Positions 49,657 through 56,520 of a DNA stretch of 64,000 bases are shown piece by piece. Positions within the stretch are counted from its first letter, which is position 1. Every line of letters begins with the position of its first letter. The stretch lies in assembly GCF_013408525.1 (NCBI RefSeq), contig NZ_JACBZM010000001.1, positions 2,666,001 through 2,730,000 of the forward strand, read 5' to 3'. The position numbers and the translations under genes were made by a program. This DNA comes from Nocardioides aromaticivorans (GTDB lineage Bacteria > Actinomycetota > Actinomycetes > Propionibacteriales > Nocardioidaceae). The notes beneath the pieces are model-generated. The model was not told the origin of the DNA and made no database searches. It worked only from the letters and a program-made list of their open reading frames with translations.

Positions 49657-50712
49657 CTACAGCAGGTCCAGCGACATCGGGGTGCCCAGGGGGACGTCCT
49701 CGCGGAAGACCCGGCCCTCGATGTCGCGGAACGAGTCCGGCGGCATGCCGTCGGCGGGGCGGACCGAGCGGACGTTGTCGGCGGAGACCTTCTCGCCGGC
49801 CTTGACGTCGCGGGAGACGAAGAGGGAGCGGCGGAAGCGCAGGCCCTCGGCCTCGATCTCCTTGGGGCCGATCCGGGCCTCGCCCATGGCCTGCCAGGCG
49901 ATCTTCGTCTCGCGGACGAGCGAGGCGAACTCGCCGGGGTCGAGCGAGAAGTCGGCGTCGACCCCGCCGTCGGCGCGGTCGAGGGTGAGGTGCTTCTCGA
50001 TCACGGTGGCACCGAGGGCGACCGCCGCGACCGAGGCGCCGATGCCGAGCGTGTGGTCGGAGAGGCCGACCTGGACGTCGAGCGCGTCGCGCAGGACCGG
50101 GATGCCGCGCAGGTTGGACGCCTCCGGCGGCGCAGGGTACGACGCCGTGCAGGCCAGCACCACGAGCCGCTCGTTGCCCGTCTCGCGCGCCGCACGGACG
50201 GCCGCGTCGATCTCGCCCATGGTGGCGGTGCCGGTGGAGATGATCGTCGGCAGCCCGGTGGCGGCGATCGAGCGGATCAGCGGCAGGTCGGTGATCTCGC
50301 TGGAGGCCGACTTGATCATCGGGACGCCGAGGCCGTGCAGGAAGTCGACGGCGGTCGGGTCGAAGGGGGCGCTGAAGCCGAGCATGCCGAGCTCCTGGGC
50401 GAGCGCGAAGATCGGCTCGTGCCAGTCCCAGGGGGTGTGGGCCTCGGTGTAGAGGTCGTAGAGCCGGCGGTTGGGCCACAGCGGGTGGTCCGCGCTGAGC
50501 CGGAACATGGGGGAGTCGACGTCGAGGGTGATCGTGTCGGCGGTGTAGGTCTGGATCTTCACCGCGTGCGCGCCGGCGTCGGCGGCGGCCCGGACGATGT
50601 CGAGGGCCCGCTCGAGGTCGCCGTTGTGGTTGCCCGACATCTCGGCGATCACGAACGGCTCGTGGTCGGGGCCGATCGTGCGGGTGCCGACCTGGATGGC
50701 CTCGAGGCTCAT
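49657..50712 (-). CDS. pseI: Pseudaminic acid synthase
   Basis: A 351-residue NeuB-family enzyme that condenses 2,4-diacetamido-2,4,6-trideoxy-L-altrose with PEP. The N-terminal TIM-barrel has FVIAEMSGNHNGDLERAL (the S-G-N-H-N form typical of PseI), VKIQTYTADTITLD, STGTATMGEIDAA and VGLSDHTLGIGA; the C-terminal ~60 residues are the SAF/antifreeze-like domain (RRSLFVSRDVKAGE). The choice of pseudaminic over legionaminic or sialic acid rests on PseI-type motifs plus the neighbouring PseB/C/G. It starts at ATG 50712 with GGAAGG upstream and overlaps pseH by 4 bp. Confidence 0.92.
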   Translation of the reverse strand: MSLEAIQVGTRTIGPDHEPFVIAEMSGNHNGDLERALDIVRAAADAGAHAVKIQTYTADTITLDVDSPMFRLSADHPLWPNRRLYDLYTEAHTPWDWHEPIFALAQELGMLGFSAPFDPTAVDFLHGLGVPMIKSASSEITDLPLIRSIAATGLPTIISTGTATMGEIDAAVRAARETGNERLVVLACTASYPAPPEASNLRGIPVLRDALDVQVGLSDHTLGIGASVAAVALGATVIEKHLTLDRADGGVDADFSLDPGEFASLVRETKIAWQAMGEARIGPKEIEAEGLRFRRSLFVSRDVKAGEKVSADNVRSVRPADGMPPDSFRDIEGRVFREDVPLGTPMSLDLL

Positions 50713-51245
50713 CGGGTGCCTTCCTGTGCAGTGGTCTTGCGGGCACCGCGGCGGTCCTCGCGGCGCAGGCTGATCGGGTGGACGGTGAGGGTGCGCTCAC
50801 CGTTGCTGCGGGTCTCGGCGGGCCCCTCGACGAAGCGGAAGCGGCGGTTCATCGAGCGGACCGCCTCGTTCTCGCTGAGCACCTCGCCGTGCAGTACGTC
50901 GACGCCCAGCTCGTCGAAGGCGTAGGCGGTCGCCTCCTTCATGACCTGCATCCAGGCGAGGAGCGCGAGGCCCTCGGCCTCCACGGTCTCGCTGTCGAGG
51001 TAGAAGCCCCACGAACATCGGGAGCGGTCGTCGGCGATGTCGAAGTAGTTCACGATGCCGAGAGGGCGGTCGGCGTACTCGAAGACGAGGGTGAGCCGGG
51101 TCGGGTCCCTCCGGGTGCGCTCCCACCACGCCTCGTGCTCCTCGGCGGTGATGACGTGGTCGTTGATGCTGACGGCGCGGTTGGCCGGCTGGTTGCGCCA
51201 CACACGCATGGCGTCGACGTCGCCGTCGGCGGCGGGACGCAGCAT
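50709..51245 (-). CDS. pseH: GNAT N-acetyltransferase (PseH-type)
   Basis: A 178-residue GNAT acyltransferase with LRPAADGDVDAMRVWRNQPANRAVS at the N terminus (the R-P-x-x-x-x-D-x-xxM-xxWRN pattern of PseH/RimJ-like enzymes), VFEYADRPLGIVNYFDI, and GEVLSENEAVRSMNRRFRF in the acyl-CoA-binding region. It should acylate the 4-amino group of the PseC product. Its basic C-terminal tail is an extension. The ribosome-binding site GGAGGAAA precedes the ATG. Divergent from the acyl carrier protein gene, which raises the possibility that its donor is an acyl-ACP rather than acetyl-CoA. Confidence 0.83.
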   Translation of the reverse strand: MLRPAADGDVDAMRVWRNQPANRAVSINDHVITAEEHEAWWERTRRDPTRLTLVFEYADRPLGIVNYFDIADDRSRCSWGFYLDSETVEAEGLALLAWMQVMKEATAYAFDELGVDVLHGEVLSENEAVRSMNRRFRFVEGPAETRSNGERTLTVHPISLRREDRRGARKTTAQEGTR

Positions 51246-51303
51246 GGTTTCCTCCTCGACCAGCAGGGACCGCTGGGAGTGCGGTCTCGTCCGGGGCTAA
51301 CGG

Positions 51304-51309
51304 TAGTCT
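51304..51309 (+). promoter_or_regulatory. Candidate -10 element (TAGTCT), leaderless start at 51317
   Basis: TAGTCT, 7 bases, ATG at 51317; no Shine-Dalgarno sequence. Confidence 0.55.
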
Positions 51310-51316
51310 GCCCGAC

Positions 51317-51568
51317 ATGACGACGGTTCCCCGCAATCGCCTTCGTGAGCTGATGGGTGAGGTCCTGGCCGCCCAGGACAAGACGCTGCCGGACAGCGAC
51401 GACGCGCTGCTCGCCGACATCGGCTTCCGCTCGCTCGACTTCAGCGAGCTGGCCCTCCGGGTCGAGGACGAGATCGACGAGGAGCTCAACTTCGACGCGG
51501 CCGGCCTGCGCCAGATCACGACCGTCGGCCACGTGCTGGACCTGCTGACCGAGATCCAGGCCGCGTGA
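51317..51568 (+). CDS. Acyl carrier protein
   Basis: An 83-residue acidic four-helix carrier protein. The phosphopantetheine site is Ser39 in DIGFRSLDFSELALRVEDE, a close variant of the usual D-S-L motif (here R-S-L). It is too diverged and wrongly placed to be the housekeeping fatty-acid ACP. It overlaps the AMP-ligase gene by 4 bp; together with the reductase and a phosphopantetheinyl transferase it forms a self-contained acyl-loading set. Substrate acyl group unknown. Confidence 0.86.
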   Translation: MTTVPRNRLRELMGEVLAAQDKTLPDSDDALLADIGFRSLDFSELALRVEDEIDEELNFDAAGLRQITTVGHVLDLLTEIQAA

Positions 51569-52791
51569 GCCTGCGCCACCCGTCCAACCGCCTGACCGAC
51601 GCCTCGACCGGCGAGCAGGTCACCTGGGGCGACCTCGAGCCGCTGGACTACCCGGCGCCGGCCGCGGTGGTCGTCGACTCGTCGTACGCCGCCCTGCGCG
51701 CGGTCAAGCAGCACGCCGAGACCGGGGCGGAGTTCCTGGTCGTCGCGGCGGGCCGGATGGAGGCCAACCTGCGCGCCGAGCTGCGCGCCGCCGGCTTCAA
51801 CATCGTCGACCCGGACGGCTCGGTCGAGCTCGCCTCGGTGACCCGCGAGCCCGAGCCGGGTCGGCTGTGGCTGCTCACGTCGGGCTCGACCGGCCGCCCG
51901 AAGCAGATCGGCCACACCCTCGACTCCCTGACCACGGTCGCCGGCGACATGGCGCCGCGGACCTGGCTGTGCCCCTACTCGCCCGGCACCTACGCCTGGT
52001 GGCAGGTGGTCACCCTCGGCCTCGGCTCCGCGGGCCAGGACCTCGTCGTCGTCGACCCCTCGCGGCTGGACGAGTGGGTCGCCGCCGGCATCGAGCACGG
52101 CGTCACGGCCGCCTCGGGCACCCCGACCTTCTGGCGGCAGACCACGATGTCGCAGGCCGACGACCTCGCGAAGGTGCCGCTGCAGCAGGTCAGCCTCGGC
52201 GGCGAGCCCGTCGACCAGGCGATCCTCGACCAGCTGCGCACCTTCTTCCCCGACGCCCGCATCTCCTGGCTCTACGCCTCCTCCGAGGTCGGCGCGTCGA
52301 TCGTCGTCCACGACGGCCGCGCCGGGTTCCCCGTCGAGTGGCTGGGCCGCGAGGCCGAGGGCCGGCCGCGGATCGACGTCGTCGAGGGCGAGCTCGTCAT
52401 CACCTCCCCGCACCACGGCGAGGGCCTCGGCGGCCCGGTCCGCACCGGTGACGCCGTGGTCGTCGAGGACGGTCGCGTGCTGATCACCGGTCGCCTCGAC
52501 TCCGACGAGATCAACATCGGCGGCGCCAAGGTGTCGGCGGGCGTCGTCCGCGCGGTCCTGCAGTCGCACCCCGACGTCGCGTGGGCGCACGTGCGGGGGC
52601 GCAAGGCCCCGCTGGTCGGCAACCTCGTGGTCGCCGACGTCGTCCTCACCTCGGGCGAGACGACCGCCCCCGACGTGCTGGCCGAGCTCAACCGCTGGTG
52701 TGCCGAGCGGCTGCCGGAGTACGGCGTCCCGCGGCGGATCAAGCTGCTGGCCGCCATCCCGACCAAGGAGACCCTGAAGAGCGATGTCTGA
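51565..52791 (+). CDS. AMP-dependent acyl ligase (adenylation-domain protein)
   Basis: A 408-residue member of the acyl-adenylating superfamily, shorter than the typical ~500+ residues because the N-terminal subdomain is reduced. Landmarks are the P-loop LLTSGSTGRPKQIGHT, WLYASSEVGASI (A5 region), VRTGDAVVVEDGRVLITGRLDSDEINIGGAKVS (A7/A8) and the terminal catalytic Lys405 in IPTKETLKSDV. It probably activates a small carboxylic acid and loads it on the ACP encoded just upstream (4-bp overlap). Overlap with the reductase gene downstream supports a single complex pathway. Confidence 0.85.
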   Translation: MSLRHPSNRLTDASTGEQVTWGDLEPLDYPAPAAVVVDSSYAALRAVKQHAETGAEFLVVAAGRMEANLRAELRAAGFNIVDPDGSVELASVTREPEPGRLWLLTSGSTGRPKQIGHTLDSLTTVAGDMAPRTWLCPYSPGTYAWWQVVTLGLGSAGQDLVVVDPSRLDEWVAAGIEHGVTAASGTPTFWRQTTMSQADDLAKVPLQQVSLGGEPVDQAILDQLRTFFPDARISWLYASSEVGASIVVHDGRAGFPVEWLGREAEGRPRIDVVEGELVITSPHHGEGLGGPVRTGDAVVVEDGRVLITGRLDSDEINIGGAKVSAGVVRAVLQSHPDVAWAHVRGRKAPLVGNLVVADVVLTSGETTAPDVLAELNRWCAERLPEYGVPRRIKLLAAIPTKETLKSDV

Positions 52792-53530
52792 AGCCACCCT
52801 CGTCCCGCCCGCCGGCGTGGTCCTCATCTCCGGCGCCTCGCGCGGCCTCGGCCTCGCCATGGTCACCGACCTCCTCGAGCAGGGCGTCAAGGTGGCCGCG
52901 TTCGCCCGCACCGTCACGCCGGAGCTCGACGCGCTCGCCGCGCGCTTCCCGGACACCAGCCACTTCGGCTCCGTCGACATCACCGACGCCGCGGCCACCC
53001 AGGCCTTCGTCAAGGAGGTCGAGGCGAAGCTCGGCATCATCGACGGCCTCGTCAACAACGCCGCCGTGGGCCAGGACTCGCTCCACGTCCACACCTCCGC
53101 CGACGAGATCGCGCGGATCATCGAGACCAACCTGACCGCGCCGCTCGTGCTCACCCGGTTCTGGCTGCGCCGGCTGATGGGCAAGGGCCGCAAGGGCCGG
53201 CTGGTCAACATCACCTCGATCTGCGGCCAGCGCGGCTACCAGGGCCTGGTCGCCTACTCCTCGACGAAGGCCGGCCTCGACGGGGCCACCCGGGCCATCG
53301 CCCGCGAGATGGCCGGCCGGGTGCTCGCCAACTCGGTCGCCCCCGGCTTCTTCGCCTCGGAGATGTCGGCGGTGCTGGGCGCCAACCAGCTCGAGTCGAT
53401 CGTCCGTCGTACCCCCTCCGGCGCGATGACCTCGCCCGAGGACGTCGTGCCCGTGGTCCGCACGCTGCTGCTGGACCAGACCAACATCAACGGCCAGGCG
53501 ATCGTCATCGACGGTGGCGGCTCCATCTAG
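52784..53530 (+). CDS. FabG-like SDR (3-oxoacyl reductase type)
   Basis: A 248-residue SDR with SGASRGLG as cofactor motif, NNAAVG, the catalytic Ser in LVNITSICGQRG, YSSTK (YxxxK) and AIVIDGGGSI at the end. It has the length and layout of 3-oxoacyl-ACP reductases. In this operon the expected job is reduction of a 3-ketoacyl group on the ACP to 3-hydroxyacyl. It overlaps the ligase gene by 8 bp and is followed by a small hairpin (53531-53545). Confidence 0.85.
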   Translation: MSEATLVPPAGVVLISGASRGLGLAMVTDLLEQGVKVAAFARTVTPELDALAARFPDTSHFGSVDITDAAATQAFVKEVEAKLGIIDGLVNNAAVGQDSLHVHTSADEIARIIETNLTAPLVLTRFWLRRLMGKGRKGRLVNITSICGQRGYQGLVAYSSTKAGLDGATRAIAREMAGRVLANSVAPGFFASEMSAVLGANQLESIVRRTPSGAMTSPEDVVPVVRTLLLDQTNINGQAIVIDGGGSI

Positions 53531-53545
53531 GCGCCGACCCGGCGC
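53531..53545. terminator. Short GC hairpin behind the ACP/ligase/SDR operon
   Basis: GCGCCG, loop ACC, CGGCGC, immediately after the SDR stop codon. A second possible stem (TTGCA/TGCAA) lies near 53588-53612. A weak or partial terminator. Confidence 0.4.
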
Positions 53546-53600
53546 TGGACCCCTGCTGCGCGCCGCCATCCGGGCGCGCTGGCTGCGTTGCAGACGCTCG

Positions 53601-54053
53601 ATGGTGCAACCAGACCGCCGTCGCGCCTGCGCCTTGCCATCACACCCGCCTGACGACGCTCGCGACGGCGCCCAGCGCCGGGTCGACGCCCTGCAGCTGC
53701 TCCGCGTCGGCACCGACGCGGAGCTGAGCCGGTACGCCGCCCGCTCGCACCTCTCGGACGGTCGCGTGGTGGCCTGGACGGGACCCGTCGACCGCGCGGT
53801 GGCCGTCGACGCCGAGATCGACCGACCCGTCCCGCCGGCGTTGGCCGCCCGGCACGGCGAGGCGGGGTTCTGGGAGCGCTGGACCCGGCTGGAGTGCCTG
53901 GCGAAGCTGACCGACGTCCCCGTGGTGCTCCTCCAGCGCGGCGGCCTGGACGCGGACGCCGGCCCCGGCATCGAGTTGGTCACCGGCCGCCTCCACCCCG
54001 AGCCGGGCACGACGGTGGTCGTCAGCGTCGCCCGCAACCGTTCGGCCGTGTGA
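53601..54053 (+). CDS. Small 4'-phosphopantetheinyl-transferase-like protein
   Basis: A ~150-residue protein with remnants of both Sfp/AcpS-type motifs: AVAVDAEIDRP (Asp70, Glu72; G-V-D-x-E type) and WERWTRLECLAKL (Trp94, Glu98, Lys102; W-x-x-K-E-x-x-x-K type, with Leu replacing the first Lys). It would activate the ACP by attaching phosphopantetheine. The protein is shorter than usual. The start is uncertain: ATG 53601 is used, but no ribosome-binding site is obvious and the first ~25 residues look poorly conserved. It could be a diverged or minimal enzyme. Confidence 0.62.
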   Translation: MVQPDRRRACALPSHPPDDARDGAQRRVDALQLLRVGTDAELSRYAARSHLSDGRVVAWTGPVDRAVAVDAEIDRPVPPALAARHGEAGFWERWTRLECLAKLTDVPVVLLQRGGLDADAGPGIELVTGRLHPEPGTTVVVSVARNRSAV

Positions 54054-54100
54054 CCCATCCCACCGACCCGAACCGTTTTCGCGGCCCCGCGCACCGGCGT

Positions 54101-54113
54101 ACGGTTGAACCGT
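54101..54113. promoter_or_regulatory. Dyad ACGGTT-G-AACCGT upstream of the DUF2520 gene
   Basis: A 13-bp perfect dyad about 97 bp before the DUF2520 start, with the related word AACCGTT 30 bp further upstream (54071-54077). Possible operator of the pan-nad operon; the rest of the 156-bp gap shows no named element. Confidence 0.35.
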
Positions 54114-54209
54114 CCCGGAACCCCGGGGCGCCCATGAGCACAACGTCCGGTACCCACACCGGCTGCCCGCGAGGGCAGTGGTCGGCGGGACCGGAACGAA
54201 AGGTTCACG

Positions 54210-55163
54210 ATGTCCCACACGCTCAGCGTGGGTGTCGTCGGCGCGGGTCGCGTCGGCGCCGTCCTGGCCGCGGGTCTCCGCGCTGCCGGTCACCCCGTCG
54301 TCGCCGCTGCCGGTGAGTCCGACGCCTCGCGTCGCCGCGCCGCCGAGCTCCTGCCCGGCGTCCCGCTGCGCAAGCCGAGCGACGTGTCCCGGGCTGCTGA
54401 CCTGCTCCTGCTGACCGTCCCCGACGACATGCTCCCCAACGTGGTGCGCGTGCTGGCCGACAGCGGCGCGATCCGCGAGGGCCAGGTCGTCGCGCACACC
54501 TCGGGCCGGCACGGCCTCGCCGTGCTCGCGCCCGCCGCGGCCGTCGGCGCGCGCGTGATCGCGCTGCACCCGGCGATGACCTTCACCGGCACGGCCGTCG
54601 ACATCGACCGGCTCCGGGGCTGCGTCTTCGGCCTGACCGCCGGCGAGGGCGAGCGCGAGCTCGCCGCCGGCCTCGTCGCCGACCTCGGTGGCACGGCCAA
54701 CTGGGTGCCCGAGGAGATGCGCACCCTCTACCACGCGGGCCTCGCCCACGGCGCCAACCACCTCGTCACCCTCGTCAGCGAGGCGATGGGCCTGCTGGCC
54801 GCCGCCGGCGTCGACGACCCGGCCGGCACCCTGCGCCCGTTGCTGGACGCGGCGCTCGACAACGCCCTCGCGCACGGCGACGCCGCGCTGACCGGCCCGA
54901 TCGTCCGCGGTGACGTGAAGACCGTCGCGGCGCACCTGAAGGACATCTCCGCCAACGCGCCCGACACGCTGCCGTCGTACGTCGCGATGGCGTGGGCCAC
55001 CCTCGACCGCTCGGTCACCGACGGCCGGCTCCTCCCGATCCAGGGCCAGAAGATCGCCACCGTGCTCAGCGCGTACGGCGAGCGCCGGATCCTGCCGTCG
55101 CGGGTGGAGCACACGGAGCACATGGAGCGCACGGAGCGCACGGAGCGCTCGGAGCAGGCATGA
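54210..55163 (+). CDS. DUF2520 / Rossmann-like oxidoreductase family protein
   Basis: A 317-residue protein with an N-terminal Rossmann domain (LSVGVVGAGRVGAVLAAGLRAAGHPVV, GxGxxG) resembling ProC or NADP-dependent 6-phosphogluconate dehydrogenase folds, then HTSGRHGLAVLAPAA and ALHPAMTFTG, and a C-terminal helical DUF2520 domain. In M. tuberculosis the relative Rv3603c also precedes panC; its reaction is not known to me. The last 17 residues are encoded by a 9-bp tandem repeat giving (E-R/H-T)n. It overlaps panC by 4 bp. Confidence 0.85.
   Translation: MSHTLSVGVVGAGRVGAVLAAGLRAAGHPVVAAAGESDASRRRAAELLPGVPLRKPSDVSRAADLLLLTVPDDMLPNVVRVLADSGAIREGQVVAHTSGRHGLAVLAPAAAVGARVIALHPAMTFTGTAVDIDRLRGCVFGLTAGEGERELAAGLVADLGGTANWVPEEMRTLYHAGLAHGANHLVTLVSEAMGLLAAAGVDDPAGTLRPLLDAALDNALAHGDAALTGPIVRGDVKTVAAHLKDISANAPDTLPSYVAMAWATLDRSVTDGRLLPIQGQKIATVLSAYGERRILPSRVEHTEHMERTERTERSEQA
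55107..55157 (+). repeat. 9-bp tandem repeat inside the DUF2520 gene
   Basis: Five units of GAGCRCACG-type sequence plus a partial sixth: GAGCACACG, GAGCACATG, GAGCGCACG, GAGCGCACG, GAGCGCTCG, GAGCAG. Because the unit is a multiple of three, copy-number change would leave the frame and the panC overlap intact. Confidence 0.8.
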
Positions 55164-56050
55164 CCGTCGCCACCACCCCGGCTGTCGCGCGCAGCCGGTC
55201 GGACCTCGACGCGCTGGTCGCGCCGCGCCGCGGCCGAGGCCCGGTCGTGTTCGTGCCGACCATGGGCGCGCTGCACGAGGGCCACGCGACGCTGCTGCGG
55301 ATCGCCCGTGAGCGCGCGGGTGCCGAGGGCACGGTGGTGCTGTCGATCTTCGTCAACCCCCTGCAGTTCGGGGCCGGCGAGGACCTCGACCGCTACCCGC
55401 GGACCTTCGACGCCGACCTCGACATGGCGGGTCAGGAGGGTGTCGACGTGGTCTTCGCCCCGGTCGTCGCCGAGATGTACCCCGACGGCGTCCCGCACGA
55501 GGGCGTCGCCTCGGAGGCCGTCACCGTCCAGCCCGGCCCGCTGGCGGACCGGTTCGAGGGCGCCAGCCGTCCCGGGCACTTCCGCGGCGTGCTCACCGTC
55601 GTCGCCAAGCTCTTCGGCCTGGTCCGACCCGACGTCGCGGTCTTCGGCGAGAAGGACTACCAGCAGCTCGCGCTGATCCGCCGCATGGTCGCCGACCTCT
55701 GCCTGGGCATCGAGATCGTCGGCGGCGCGACCGACCGCGAGCCCGACGGCCTGGCCCGCTCGAGCCGCAACCGCTACCTCGACGCGGAGCAGCGCCAGGT
55801 CGCCGCCGTGCTGAGCCGCGCGCTGCGCGCCGGCCAGGACCGCGCGGAGTACGGCGTCCCGGCGGCCCGCTGGGCGGCGATGGGCGTGCTCAAGGCCGAG
55901 CCCGGCATCGAGCTCGACTACCTCGCCCTCACCACGACCGGCCTCGGTGAGCTGCCGGACTACCCGGAGAGCGGCACCGAGGGCCGGATCCTCGTCGCGG
56001 CCCGGGTCGGCACGACCCGGCTCATCGACAACATGCCCCTGCATTTCTGA
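55160..56050 (+). CDS. panC: Pantothenate synthetase
   Basis: A 296-residue enzyme that joins pantoate and beta-alanine with ATP. Signature segments are [18 protein letters not shown] (containing HxGH), [52 protein letters not shown], and [12 protein letters not shown] (KMSKS-like). ATG at 55160 overlaps the preceding stop. It is followed 37 bp later by panD, which supplies beta-alanine, so the two steps are adjacent. Confidence 0.96.
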   Translation: MTVATTPAVARSRSDLDALVAPRRGRGPVVFVPTMGALHEGHATLLRIARERAGAEGTVVLSIFVNPLQFGAGEDLDRYPRTFDADLDMAGQEGVDVVFAPVVAEMYPDGVPHEGVASEAVTVQPGPLADRFEGASRPGHFRGVLTVVAKLFGLVRPDVAVFGEKDYQQLALIRRMVADLCLGIEIVGGATDREPDGLARSSRNRYLDAEQRQVAAVLSRALRAGQDRAEYGVPAARWAAMGVLKAEPGIELDYLALTTTGLGELPDYPESGTEGRILVAARVGTTRLIDNMPLHF

Positions 56051-56087
56051 AGCAGTTCCGAGCAGTACTGAACCCAGGGAGACTCCC

Positions 56088-56507
56088 ATGCTGCGCACCA
56101 TGATGAAGAGCAAGATCCACCGCGCCACCGTCACGCAGGCCGACCTGCACTACGTCGGCTCCGTGACGGTCGACGAGGACCTGCTCGACGCGGCCGACCT
56201 GCTGGCCGGCGAGCTCGTGCACATCGTCGACATCACCAACGGCGCCCGCCTGGAGACGTACACGATCGCCGGCGAGCGGGGCAGCGGCGTGATCGGCATC
56301 AACGGTGCCGCCGCCCGCCTTGTGCACCCGGGCGACCTGGTGATCCTGATCGCCTACGGCCAGATGAGCACCGAGGAGGCGAAGGAGTACCAGCCGCACG
56401 TGGTCTTCGTCGACGCGGACAACAAGATCATGGCGACCGGCTTCGACCCCGCCGAGACCTTCGGCGACCCGACGCTCTCCCGGGGCGACGTCACGGCCGG
56501 TCGCTGA
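56088..56507 (+). CDS. panD: Aspartate 1-decarboxylase
   Basis: A 139-residue pyruvoyl enzyme making beta-alanine from aspartate. The self-cleavage site Gly24-Ser25 is in [33 protein letters not shown] and VILIAYGQM are conserved core segments. AGGGAG precedes the ATG at 56088. The C-terminal tail ([15 protein letters not shown]) is slightly long. Confidence 0.96.
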   Translation: MLRTMMKSKIHRATVTQADLHYVGSVTVDEDLLDAADLLAGELVHIVDITNGARLETYTIAGERGSGVIGINGAAARLVHPGDLVILIAYGQMSTEEAKEYQPHVVFVDADNKIMATGFDPAETFGDPTLSRGDVTAGR

Positions 56508-56508
56508 G

Positions 56509-56514
56509 TAGCCT
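56509..56514 (+). promoter_or_regulatory. Candidate -10 element (TAGCCT), leaderless nadB
   Basis: TAGCCT, 6 bases, ATG at 56521; it follows the panD stop directly, so nadB may be transcribed from its own promoter. Confidence 0.5.
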
Positions 56515-56520
56515 GCTCGG

